The notes beneath the pieces are model-generated. The model searched no databases. It worked only from the letters and a program-made list of their open reading frames with translations, and was not told the origin of the DNA. This document shows, piece after piece, positions 1 to 8,547 of a DNA stretch of 23,861 nucleotides; the first letter of the stretch is position 1, and the number at the start of each line of letters is the position of its first letter. This stretch comes from an uncultured Bacilli bacterium. GTDB lineage: Bacteria; Bacillota_I; Bacilli_A; RF39; UBA660. The DNA lies in contig CAJUNE010000019.1 in the NCBI GenBank assembly GCA_910587745.1, positions 1 through 23,861 on the forward strand, in the 5' to 3' direction. The translations under genes were made by a program, and so were the position numbers.

Positions 1-63
1 GTTAAAATCATAAATTATGTAGGAAGAACAATAAGTGATTTAAATAACAAACCAACAAGTTAG
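1..63 (+). CDS. C-terminal end of an unidentified protein (partial)
   Basis: The window opens inside a reading frame encoding the last 20 residues of a protein ending in NNKPTS and a TAG stop. A strong intrinsic terminator overlaps the stop codon, which supports this being a true gene end. The fragment is too short to recognise a family. Confidence 0.5.
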   Translation, partial: VKIINYVGRTISDLNNKPTS

Positions 64-89
64 GAAGCAAGAAATTGCTTCCTTTTTTT
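63..89 (+). terminator. Intrinsic terminator
   Basis: A perfect 8-bp stem (GGAAGCAA / TTGCTTCC) with a GAAA tetraloop is followed by seven T residues. It closes the upstream gene and separates it from the DUF1016 promoter region. Confidence 0.9.
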
Positions 90-104
90 AAATTCAAATT
101 TTGC

Positions 105-191
105 AGATTTTATCTTTTTTGCTATACAGATTTTTAATGTTTGGCTTAGCAAATTTGGTGCGTTTAGCTATACAGATTTTAAGTAATCTGT
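105..191 (+). repeat. 23-bp iterons upstream of DUF1016 copy 1
   Basis: AGATTTT-starting units lie exactly 23 bp apart at 105, 128, 151 (degenerate, AAATTTG) and 174. Units end in variants of TTGGCTTAGC or TTAGCTATAC. The last unit becomes an inverted repeat (AGATTTT, four bases, AATCTGT) and is followed directly by a TTGACA -35 box. The same arrangement precedes DUF1016 copy 3, so this is probably an operator array for a regulator of this gene family (inference). Confidence 0.75.
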
Positions 192-193
192 TT

Positions 194-222
194 TTGACAA
201 CTTATCTTTTATATGATATCTT
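194..222 (+). promoter_or_regulatory. Promoter of the DUF1016 pair
   Basis: TTGACA (194-199) is followed after 17 bp by TATCTT (217-222). It sits immediately after the iteron array and about 25 bp before the start codon at 247. The -35 is consensus; the -10 matches 4 of 6. Confidence 0.6.
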
Positions 223-246
223 GCGTTTGTGAAAGGAATATTTTAT

Positions 247-1152
247 ATGAAAGAACAAGGTTATTATATTGAAATAGAAAATTATATTAAAAGAAATGAA
301 GTAAATAAAAGAAGAAGAGTATTAGAAGAAAACTATGATGCTTTAAATAATTACTGGAATATTGGTAGATTATTAGTAGAAGCTCAAGGCGGAAAGCTAC
401 ATGCTAAGCGTGGAGAAGAATTAATTAAAAAATGGAGTATTCAATTTACAAGAAATTATGGGAAGGGATATGATGCAACAAATTTACGCAAGTTTCGTCA
501 TTTTTATTTAGAAATTCCAAAGTGCGCCACACTGTGGCGCGTTTCATGGTCTATTATTAGAATTATTTTACCAATTAAAGATATTAATCGCAGAAATTAT
601 TATTTTAATCTTTCAGTAGAACAAAATTTGTCTGTTAGACAATTACAAGAGAAAATAAAATCAAATTCCTATGAAAGATTAATTAATAAACCTAAAGGTG
701 TAGAGTTAATTATTCCTAAAAAAGAATATACAGTTTTTGAAGATATGAAAAATCCAATAATAATAAAGGTAGATAAAAATAAAATAATTAAAAGCGAAAA
801 AGACTTAGAACTTACAATACTTTCAAAGATAGAATTTATATTAACACAGCTTGGGAAAGGATTTTGTTTTATTGGAAGTCAATATAAAATTAATAATAAT
901 TATATAGATATATTACTTTTTAATATCGAATTAAATTGTTATGTAGTGGTAGAGTTAAAGGTAAGAAAACTAAAAGTAGAAGATAAATATCAAACTGAAA
1001 TGTATATGAAACTTGTTGACGAAAACATAAAGAAAGCAACTCAAAATAAAACAATAGGAATAATTATTTCTAAAGAACAAGATGATTATGTAGTTAATTT
1101 TGTTAGAAGTAATGATTTAATACCTTTAATTTATGAAATAATTAGAAAGTGA
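247..1152 (+). CDS. DUF1016/YhcG-family PDDEXK nuclease, copy 1
   Basis: The protein (301 residues) has a DUF1016-type N-terminal domain (about 1-115) and a C-terminal PDDEXK nuclease fold (about 180-285). Visible nuclease residues are D221 in IDILLF and the E236-x-K238 pair in VVVELK. I chose ATG 247 over GTG 229 because an AAAGGA ribosome site lies just before it and because copies 2 and 3 begin at the same residue (MxxQGYY). It is followed nine bases later by copy 2, so the two are probably cotranscribed. The central part differs from the other copies: it lacks one residue near the conserved SWSH motif and reads SWSI there. A perfect GC-rich inverted repeat (524-540) lies inside the gene. 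The family is known as predicted nucleases linked to restriction or mobile DNA; the substrate here is not evident. Confidence 0.85.
   Translation: MKEQGYYIEIENYIKRNEVNKRRRVLEENYDALNNYWNIGRLLVEAQGGKLHAKRGEELIKKWSIQFTRNYGKGYDATNLRKFRHFYLEIPKCATLWRVSWSIIRIILPIKDINRRNYYFNLSVEQNLSVRQLQEKIKSNSYERLINKPKGVELIIPKKEYTVFEDMKNPIIIKVDKNKIIKSEKDLELTILSKIEFILTQLGKGFCFIGSQYKINNNYIDILLFNIELNCYVVVELKVRKLKVEDKYQTEMYMKLVDENIKKATQNKTIGIIISKEQDDYVVNFVRSNDLIPLIYEIIRK
524..540. repeat. Perfect inverted repeat inside DUF1016 copy 1
   Basis: Arms GCGCCACA and TGTGGCGC flank a single central C. It encodes the ATLWR segment using GC-rich codons (GCC, CTG, CGC) unlike the rest of the gene. U-G wobble could extend an RNA stem by two pairs. 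Confidence 0.9.
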
Positions 1153-1161
1153 GATAAAAGT

Positions 1162-2071
1162 ATGAAAGAACAAGGTTATTATATTGAAATAGAAAATTAT
1201 ATAAAAAGAAATGAAATAAATAAAAAAAGAAGAGTATTAGAAGAAAACTATGATGCTTTAAATAATTATTGGAATATTGGTAGATTATTAGTGGAAGCTC
1301 AAGGCGGTCAAGAAAAAGCTAAATATGGTGATGAATTGATAAAAAAGTGGAGTTTTGAATATTCAAAAAGATATGGGAATAAGTACTCATATAGATCCTT
1401 ATATAAAATGCGACAGTTTTTTTGTTTATTTCCAATATTGCCGACATTGTCGGCAAACATTGTCTTGGTCGCACATAGTGGAAGTTTTATCTATAAAAGA
1501 TGGGAATGTTCGTAATTATTATTTAAATAAATGTATAATGGATAATTTGACTGTTAGATCTCTTAGAGAGGAAATTAAATCAAATTCATATGAAAGGTTA
1601 ATTAATAAGCCTAAAAATATAGAATTAATTATACTTAAAAAAGAATATACAATTTTAGAAGATATGAAAAATCCAATAATTATAAAAATAGATAAAAACA
1701 AAATGATAAATAATGAAAAAGATTTAGAACTTACAATTTTATCAGAAATTACTTTTGTTTTAACTCAATTAGGAAGAGGTTTTGCTTTTATAGGTAATCA
1801 ATATAAAATTAATAATTATTATATAGATATATTACTATTTAATATCGAATTAAATTGTTATGTAGTGGTAGAGTTAAAAATAAGAAAGCTAAAAGTAGAA
1901 GATAAAGCTCAAGTTGAAATGTATATGAAACTTGTTGATGAAAATATAAAGAAAGCAACACAAAATAAAACAATGGGAATAATTATTTCTAAAGAACAAG
2001 ACAAATTTGTAGTAAGCTTTATAAAAAGCGATACATTAATACCTCTTACTTATGAACTTATCAATAAATAG
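1162..2071 (+). pseudogene. DUF1016/YhcG-family nuclease, copy 2, frameshifted
   Basis: The first 49 residues differ from copy 1 at only two positions, so this is a tandem duplicate. The frame runs from ATG 1162 to a stop at 1513-1515; the rest of the gene continues in the +1 frame to 2071. Deleting one A from the AAA run at 1455-1457 gives a continuous product reading PTLSATLSWSHIVEVL, which matches the SWSH region of copy 3. The break is therefore a single inserted A. The C-terminal nuclease half keeps IDILLF and VVVELK. The start has only a weak ribosome site, consistent with translation coupled to copy 1. It could be a true pseudogene, a phase-variable state or a sequencing error in a homopolymer. 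Confidence 0.8.
1438..1456. repeat. Perfect inverted repeat inside DUF1016 copy 2
   Basis: Arms TTGCCGACA and TGTCGGCAA flank a single central T. It begins 276 bases after the start codon, the same codon offset as in the other two copies. The frameshifting A run abuts its right arm. Confidence 0.9.
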
Positions 2072-2183
2072 AAATAGTTTCTTATATTATTATGTTTAAT
2101 GTTATAAGCTAACAATATTTTATTAGTTCTTTTTTTGAATAATAATTTCTTAAATTTTAATGTCGAAATTTGTCAAAAAGATG

Positions 2184-2212
2184 TAGATTAAATAAAAGTT
2201 ATATGCTATAAT
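2184..2212 (+). promoter_or_regulatory. Promoter of the cohesin/dockerin surface operon
   Basis: An extended -10 element (TGC then TATAAT, 2204-2212) lies 41 bp before the start codon at 2254. The -35 position (2184-2189) is a poor match, which extended -10 promoters tolerate. The 182-bp gap after DUF1016 copy 2 holds no gene and no convincing terminator. Confidence 0.65.
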
Positions 2213-2253
2213 TTATGATAGAATAGAGAGAAAGTAGAGTAAGGTGTATCGTT

Positions 2254-5200
2254 ATGAAGAATAAATTTGATTTAAGAAAGCTAATATTTATATTTATTGG
2301 GATGTTTTTTTGTGTGATTCCAATAGAGGCGAAAGCTGCTGATTATGATTATGAAGCTGATGGTTTTTCTTTTTATGAATATGACCAAGCTACATGGGAA
2401 GATTATTCTGATGGTTGGTATGATGATTATAAAGCGGGAAATGTTAAGAAATTGGAACCAGATGATTTGATAAATCTAAAGGCTGGCGATTATATAGCTA
2501 TAGCACCGAATATTAAAATGATAGGAGCGGCTTCTGCTATTTCGTTTTCATTATATTATTCTTATGATGAAAGTATATTGGAGCCATATGCAACAGACCC
2601 TTTAGCTAAATTGGATAATAGAAGAACTCAAGGTGGCGGAATTTTTCCTAATAGCTCATGGAAAGATAATGGTTCTCATGCTTCAAATGGATATGGAAAT
2701 ATTACCTTTGATTGTAATTCAACATCATATAAGGAACTTGCTAATACTACTTCTGGTCCTACTTCATTTTTATTTTTTAAAGTAAAAAAAGATATTACAG
2801 AGAGTACGCCAATAATATTAAAATACTATAATGAAGATAGAAAATTAATAACGACTATTGATGGCGTTCATGGTGAATATGTATCAATGGCTTCTACTAG
2901 AGATTTTGCTCCAATTGGTGTTAAAACGATAGATTTTGAGCCAGAAGTTCCAAAATCTGGTGTAAAAACATTAGCTAGTATTAGTGTTGTTAATGGAAGT
3001 AATAAATATATTGATTTGAATTGGGCTAGTGGTTCTACTGATACAACTTTTAATGGAACTATTCCTGCTGATATAAATAATTTAACTTTAACTATTAAAC
3101 CTTTTCATGCATTAGCTAGTATTGAAGTTTGTCCAGATGCTGCTTGTGTTACTACAACTTTTAGTCTTCTTGCTAATAGTGGTATAGCTTTACTTAGTGG
3201 AAGCGCTGATAATACTTTAACTACAACTTTATCTAATTTAACAACTGGAAGTAATAAATCTTATTATAAAGTTACTGCAGAAAATGGCGATGAAGAGATT
3301 TATACTATTGATATTAAAAAATTAAATGATGATGCTAGTTTAGGAAGTGTTACTTTAACAAATGGCATTACTCTAAATTATGATAGTGCTACTAAAACTT
3401 ATAGTGCATCTAATGTACCATTTAGTACTAATAAAACAAATATAAGTGCTAGTGTTACTACTAATAGTAATGCAGTTATTGATAGTACTGGTACAACTTG
3501 GAATGTTACAAATGGTGCTATTAATAATATAGAATGGAATTTAACTAATACTGGTACAACTGCTAATACTGGAACTATAAAAGTAAATGCTGAAAACTGT
3601 GATAGTGCTTATAATAGTGTTCCTGGTAATACTTGTACTACTAATACTTATACTATTAATGTAAATAGAAATGAACCTAAAACAATAGCTACTTTAAAAA
3701 GTTTAACTGTAAATGGAACTTTAGTTAATGGATTTGTTCCTAATGATGCGACTAAGCTTGATTATACTTTAGCTGATACAACTAGTGCAACTTTAAATAT
3801 TGCAGGTGTTGTTACTGATAATAGTAATGCAACAATTACAAGCGGTACTGGTTCTGTTAGTTTAAGTGTTGGAGAAAATACATTTAGTGTTGTTGTTACA
3901 GCAGAAGATGGTACAACTACTAAAACATATACAATTAAAGTTAAAAGATTATCAACAGATGCATCTTTAAAAGCTTTAACTGTTACAAGTACTCCACAAG
4001 GTACTATTGGAGCTTTTTCTCCAAGTACTAAAACATATAAATATGTTTATGATGAGACAGTAGGTAATGTTACAATTAATGCGACAGCTAATTATAGTGA
4101 AGCAATGGTTCAAATAGGAAATGAGGCTGCAACTAAGGGGAGTGCTACAAGTAGTTCTATTGATCCAAAAACTACTAATTTTGTAGATGTTACTATTACA
4201 GCAGAAGATGGAACTACTGATTCTTATAGAATTACTTTTGAAAGAAAGAAATCTAATGTTAATACTTTAAAAGAGTTACACGTAACTGATAGTAGTAATA
4301 AAGAATATATAACTAATTTTAATAGTAGTACTAAAACTTATAATATAACTGTTGAAAATGATATAACTAGTTTAAATGTTAGTGCTACTGCTACTAGTGA
4401 TTCTGCTAAAATAAATAATGGTACTAATACTTATACTGGTACAATTAATAATTTAGGTTTTAATAATAATTCACATACAATTACTGTTAGTCCTGAAGAA
4501 GGAACAGATGCTACTTATACAATTAATATTACAAGAAAGAAAAGTACTAATGCTAATTTAACTGATTTAAAAGTTGATAATAGTTCTTTAGATGGATTTA
4601 ATGGTACACAAAATGGTACATATAATTTAAGTGATGTTGATAGTACAAAAGCTAGTGTAGAAATTAGTTATACTAAAGAAAATAATGAAGCTGTTGTCGC
4701 TATTACTAATAATGGAACTAATATTACTGGTAATACAGTTAATTTAAGTGAAGGTAATAATGTTATCGTTGTTGCAGTAACAAGTCAAGATGGAAGTAAA
4801 ACTATTAGACATACAATTAATATAAAGAAAAAAAGTAGTGTTGCTTCTTTAAGTAATTTAACTGCTACTAGTACGCCACAAGGTACTATGGGAGCTTTTG
4901 CTACTGGTACTAAAGCTTATACTTATATATTTGATGAGACTGTAAGTTCTGTAAATATAAATGCTACTAGTACTCATAATGAAGCAATGATAAGTATTAA
5001 TGGAGAAGCTAGTACTAAACATACTGCTAGTGCAAGTGTTACTCCAGTAGATGGTAATAGTGTAAATATTGTTATAACTGCTGAAGATGGTCATAGTACT
5101 GATACTTATACAATTACTTTTGAAAGAAAAAAATCAGATGTTAATACTTTAAATACTTTAAGTGTTAAAGATAGTAGTAATAATGAATATATAACTAACT

Positions 5201-8200
5201 TTAATAGCAATACTAAAACTTATAATATAACTATTCCTCATGATGTTGATTCTTTAGATATAAGTGCAACTGCTACTAGTGATGCAGCTAATATTAATAA
5301 TGGTACTAATACTTTTAATGATACTATTACGGGAATAGAGTTTGATACTAAAACTGTAACTTTAACTGTTAGTCCAGAACAAGGTACTAATGCAGTTTAT
5401 ACAATAAATATTACAAGAACAAAAAGTAATAATGCTAACTTAACTGATTTATTAGTTGATGGTACAACTGTTAATGGATTTAATAAGTTAGATGATAGTA
5501 CTCCTTTTGATATAGGTAGTGTAGGAAATGCTATAACTAGTTTAAATATTACTTATACACAAGAAAATCAATATAGTAAAGTAACAATTGAAGATAATAA
5601 TTTAAGTGTTGGCGATAATATTGTTAAAGTTAAGGTAACTAGTCAAGATGGAACTAATACACGCGAATATAAAATTAGAGTTCGTCGTAAATCTATTGAT
5701 GTAGGTTTTGCTAGTTTAAATGTAGTTAGTACTCCTCAAGGTACTTTAACTGGTCCTGATGCAAGTAATGTATATACTTATACTTATGATAGAAGCGTTA
5801 CTAGTGTAGATATACAAGCAACTGCTAATTCAGGTAATCCAGTAGTTGGTATTGGTACTCATAATATTGCAAGTGGGGATGCTACTTTAACAGTAATGCC
5901 AGAAGATTCAACTGCTAGTGCAGGAGTTTATACTATTAAATTTGTTCAAGAATTAGAAACAGATAGTAGTTTAAGTAATTTAGAAGTTTCTAAAGATGGT
6001 ACAGCTTATACTTTAGATAAATCATTTAATCATGCAATATTAAATTATAGTTTAACTGTTGGTAGTGAAGTAGATAAAGTTGATATAGCTGCTACTTTAA
6101 ATGGAAGTTATGCTAATAAGATAAGTATTGATAATAATGATACAGAAAATCCAACTGGTACTATTATTAATGAAGTTTCATTAAATCCTGGAAGTAATAC
6201 AATAAATGTTGTGGTTACAGCTGAGGATAATTCAACAACAACTTATACTATTACAATAACAAGAACTATTAATACTAGTGCAACTTTAACTGATTTACAA
6301 GTTGATGGCGTTCAAGTTCCAGATTTTAATTCTTCAAAAACATCATATAACTTAGATGCAGTTCCTTATACTAAAGATGAAATTGAAATAACCGCGATTG
6401 GAGCAACAGGAGCTACTGTAACAGGTGATGGAACTAAGAGTTTAGTGCCTGGTGATAATACATTTGAAATAAGTGTAACAAGTCAAGATGGTAATAATAC
6501 AGCTAAATATACAATTAATATTAGAAGAAAATTAAATGATGCTAAAATTACTAATTTAACTTCTGATGTTGGTACTTTAAATAATGGAAGTACAGAATTT
6601 GCTTATACACTTGATATTCCATCTGGAACTAATAATGTGACTTTAACACCAACATTTATGACTGGTGCTACATTACAAACTCCAGCATCATTAACTAATA
6701 TTGATGTAACAAGTATTTCAGAAATAAGATTTACTGTTCAAGCAGAAGATACAACTTATACTAATGAATATGTTGTAACTTTAAATAAATTATCTTCAAC
6801 TAATAATAACTTAGCTAGTTTAAGTGTTGATAATGGAACACTCACTCCTAACTTTAATAAGGATACGGTAAAATATACTGTTAGTGTAGATAGTAATATT
6901 GATAAAATTAATGTAACAGCAACAACAGAAGATAATAAAGCTTCTTTAACTGGTGATGGGGAACATAATTTAAATTTTGGTGAAAATACAATTAAAGTTG
7001 TAGTTACCGCAGAAGATAATTCAACAAAAGAATATGAAATAGTAGTAACAAGAAGAGAAAGTAGTGATACTTCATTAAGTGATTTAACTATTGATGGAAC
7101 TACTATTACTGGCTTTACTACAACGAAAGATAATTATGAAATAACTTTACCATTTGGAACAACAAGTTTTCTATTAAACGCTACACCAAATGATACTAAT
7201 GCAAGTATTCCAGCTAGTGAACTTGGTACTAAGACTTTAACTGGTAATACAGGCACATTTACATTCACTGTAACTGCTCAAGATAATACAACTAAAACTT
7301 ATACTATTAAAGTTACAATAGCAGGTAATAATGATACAACAATTGATACTCTTACAGTACTTGGTAAAACACCAACTTGGAGTGATGCTAATAATCGTTA
7401 TGAATTAACTGTTGATGGTGAAACATTAAGTGTGGGGCCAAATGATGTAACAGCAGTATTTAATAATGGGGCTAGTATTACAAATAAAGATGCAGAAATG
7501 ACTTTAGTAAAAGGTGGTAATTCTTATAAATTTACAGTTACAGCTCAAGATGGTACAACAACTAAAGAAGTAGAAGTATATATTACAAGAGAAGCATCTG
7601 ATGTAAATACTTTAGATACTTTAACTAGTGATGTAGGAACATTTACTCCTTCATTTGATAAAGATACTAATAGTTATAAGTTAACACTTCCAGAAGATAC
7701 AACTGAGTTTACAATTAGTGCAACATCAACAAGTAAGAATCCAGCGTCAACTGTTGTAGGTACTGGTAAATATACAATTCCAGTTACTGATGATAAAGTA
7801 GAAGTTATTGTTACAGCTGAAGATGGTAGTGTTAATACTTATGAAATTACTATTGAAGTTGAAAGCAGTAAATGTACTGTTGATTGTGATTTTGATGGCG
7901 ATGGCGTATGTGATCTTAATTGTGATACCGATAAAGATGGAGTATGTGACTTAAACTGTGATACTAATGATGATGGTAAATGTGATATAAATTGCGATAC
8001 TGATAAAGATGGTGTATGCGATCTAAACTGTGACTCTGATGGTGATGGAGTATGTGATTATAACTGCGATACCGATGGTGACGGGGTCTGTGATACTAAT
8101 TGTAGTTTAGATAAGATAGTAGCAAAAGATACTGGTTCTTATACAACAGATGATGATTATGTATTAGGAGTTAGACCAGAGCTTAATTTTGATGATACAT

Positions 8201-8541
8201 TTAAAGGACAATTTGATAATAGTCCTACTGAGTTGAAATTATATTTGAAAGATGGTACTACATTAGTAACTAATCAGAAAATTGGTACAGGTATGATACT
8301 TAAGTTAGAAAGAAATGGACAGTTATTAGATCAAAAAGAGATTGTTATCAAAGGTGATACTAATGGTGATGGTAAAATATCTGTTAACGATGCGGTTACA
8401 GTTGTAAGCCATACTTTAGGTACACTTGTGACAGGAGCATATTTAAAAGCTGCAGATACCAATGGTGATGGTAAAATATCTGTTAATGATGCAGTTGTTA
8501 TTGTAAGTCACACCTTGGGTTCTAGTATGTATGGAGGTTAG
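2254..8541 (+). CDS. Giant secreted protein: cohesin-like domain, about 17 cadherin-like repeats, Ca-binding Cys stretch, dockerin
   Basis: The 2095-residue protein starts with a signal peptide (1-28, predicted cut after EAKA). Residues about 45-225 look cohesin-like: LKAGDYIAIAP, then a YSYDESILEP strand, then FLFFKVKK. Seventeen beta-sandwich repeats of about 96 residues (about 235-1870) follow, each ending in a pattern like AEDGTTKTYTIKVKR, typical of the cadherin-like beta-sandwich family PF12733. Residues about 1874-1950 hold six 12-residue units of the form CDxDxDGxCDxN with 14 Cys in all. A short module then leads to a type I dockerin (about 2033-2092) with two calcium loops, both DTNGDGKISVND. 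There is no membrane anchor or sorting signal, so surface attachment probably goes through the dockerin. The ribosome site is AAGGTG, seven bases before ATG. It is first in an operon with two anchored cohesin proteins. No catalytic domain is visible; an adhesive or scaffolding role is inferred. Confidence 0.85.
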   Translation: MKNKFDLRKLIFIFIGMFFCVIPIEAKAADYDYEADGFSFYEYDQATWEDYSDGWYDDYKAGNVKKLEPDDLINLKAGDYIAIAPNIKMIGAASAISFSLYYSYDESILEPYATDPLAKLDNRRTQGGGIFPNSSWKDNGSHASNGYGNITFDCNSTSYKELANTTSGPTSFLFFKVKKDITESTPIILKYYNEDRKLITTIDGVHGEYVSMASTRDFAPIGVKTIDFEPEVPKSGVKTLASISVVNGSNKYIDLNWASGSTDTTFNGTIPADINNLTLTIKPFHALASIEVCPDAACVTTTFSLLANSGIALLSGSADNTLTTTLSNLTTGSNKSYYKVTAENGDEEIYTIDIKKLNDDASLGSVTLTNGITLNYDSATKTYSASNVPFSTNKTNISASVTTNSNAVIDSTGTTWNVTNGAINNIEWNLTNTGTTANTGTIKVNAENCDSAYNSVPGNTCTTNTYTINVNRNEPKTIATLKSLTVNGTLVNGFVPNDATKLDYTLADTTSATLNIAGVVTDNSNATITSGTGSVSLSVGENTFSVVVTAEDGTTTKTYTIKVKRLSTDASLKALTVTSTPQGTIGAFSPSTKTYKYVYDETVGNVTINATANYSEAMVQIGNEAATKGSATSSSIDPKTTNFVDVTITAEDGTTDSYRITFERKKSNVNTLKELHVTDSSNKEYITNFNSSTKTYNITVENDITSLNVSATATSDSAKINNGTNTYTGTINNLGFNNNSHTITVSPEEGTDATYTINITRKKSTNANLTDLKVDNSSLDGFNGTQNGTYNLSDVDSTKASVEISYTKENNEAVVAITNNGTNITGNTVNLSEGNNVIVVAVTSQDGSKTIRHTINIKKKSSVASLSNLTATSTPQGTMGAFATGTKAYTYIFDETVSSVNINATSTHNEAMISINGEASTKHTASASVTPVDGNSVNIVITAEDGHSTDTYTITFERKKSDVNTLNTLSVKDSSNNEYITNFNSNTKTYNITIPHDVDSLDISATATSDAANINNGTNTFNDTITGIEFDTKTVTLTVSPEQGTNAVYTINITRTKSNNANLTDLLVDGTTVNGFNKLDDSTPFDIGSVGNAITSLNITYTQENQYSKVTIEDNNLSVGDNIVKVKVTSQDGTNTREYKIRVRRKSIDVGFASLNVVSTPQGTLTGPDASNVYTYTYDRSVTSVDIQATANSGNPVVGIGTHNIASGDATLTVMPEDSTASAGVYTIKFVQELETDSSLSNLEVSKDGTAYTLDKSFNHAILNYSLTVGSEVDKVDIAATLNGSYANKISIDNNDTENPTGTIINEVSLNPGSNTINVVVTAEDNSTTTYTITITRTINTSATLTDLQVDGVQVPDFNSSKTSYNLDAVPYTKDEIEITAIGATGATVTGDGTKSLVPGDNTFEISVTSQDGNNTAKYTINIRRKLNDAKITNLTSDVGTLNNGSTEFAYTLDIPSGTNNVTLTPTFMTGATLQTPASLTNIDVTSISEIRFTVQAEDTTYTNEYVVTLNKLSSTNNNLASLSVDNGTLTPNFNKDTVKYTVSVDSNIDKINVTATTEDNKASLTGDGEHNLNFGENTIKVVVTAEDNSTKEYEIVVTRRESSDTSLSDLTIDGTTITGFTTTKDNYEITLPFGTTSFLLNATPNDTNASIPASELGTKTLTGNTGTFTFTVTAQDNTTKTYTIKVTIAGNNDTTIDTLTVLGKTPTWSDANNRYELTVDGETLSVGPNDVTAVFNNGASITNKDAEMTLVKGGNSYKFTVTAQDGTTTKEVEVYITREASDVNTLDTLTSDVGTFTPSFDKDTNSYKLTLPEDTTEFTISATSTSKNPASTVVGTGKYTIPVTDDKVEVIVTAEDGSVNTYEITIEVESSKCTVDCDFDGDGVCDLNCDTDKDGVCDLNCDTNDDGKCDINCDTDKDGVCDLNCDSDGDGVCDYNCDTDGDGVCDTNCSLDKIVAKDTGSYTTDDDYVLGVRPELNFDDTFKGQFDNSPTELKLYLKDGTTLVTNQKIGTGMILKLERNGQLLDQKEIVIKGDTNGDGKISVNDAVTVVSHTLGTLVTGAYLKAADTNGDGKISVNDAVVIVSHTLGSSMYGG
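3952..5950 (+). repeat. Three-domain super-repeat inside the giant surface protein gene
   Basis: A block of three beta-sandwich domains is repeated. The first-domain type (marked by STPQGT and, in two copies, ending FERKKS) starts near 3952, 4831 and 5689, periods of about 879 and 858 bases. The second type (VNTL to YTINITR) and third type (NANLTDL) follow in the same order in the first two blocks. This indicates amplification in multidomain units. Confidence 0.7.
7873..8103 (+). repeat. Six tandem 36-bp units encoding CDxDxDGxCDxN
   Basis: Each unit encodes 12 residues with two Cys and regularly spaced Asp, resembling thrombospondin type 3 calcium repeats. The even Cys count allows a fully disulphide-paired rod. 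It lies between the beta-sandwich array and the dockerin module, so it may act as a calcium-stiffened stalk. Confidence 0.8.
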
Positions 8542-8547
8542 AATAAT

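Noticed and set aside
105..191. CRISPR-like array
   Set aside because: The units are contiguous 23-bp iterons with degenerate ends, without repeat-spacer alternation, and there are no cas genes.
1355..1515. Programmed frameshift in DUF1016 copy 2
   Set aside because: The break is explained by a single extra A relative to the other copies, with no slippery-site plus stimulator arrangement I can support.
4858..5094. Minus-strand open frame inside the giant surface gene
   Set aside because: It is a shadow of the repetitive ACT/AGT codons: Ser/Thr/Tyr/Ile-rich, with no ribosome site.
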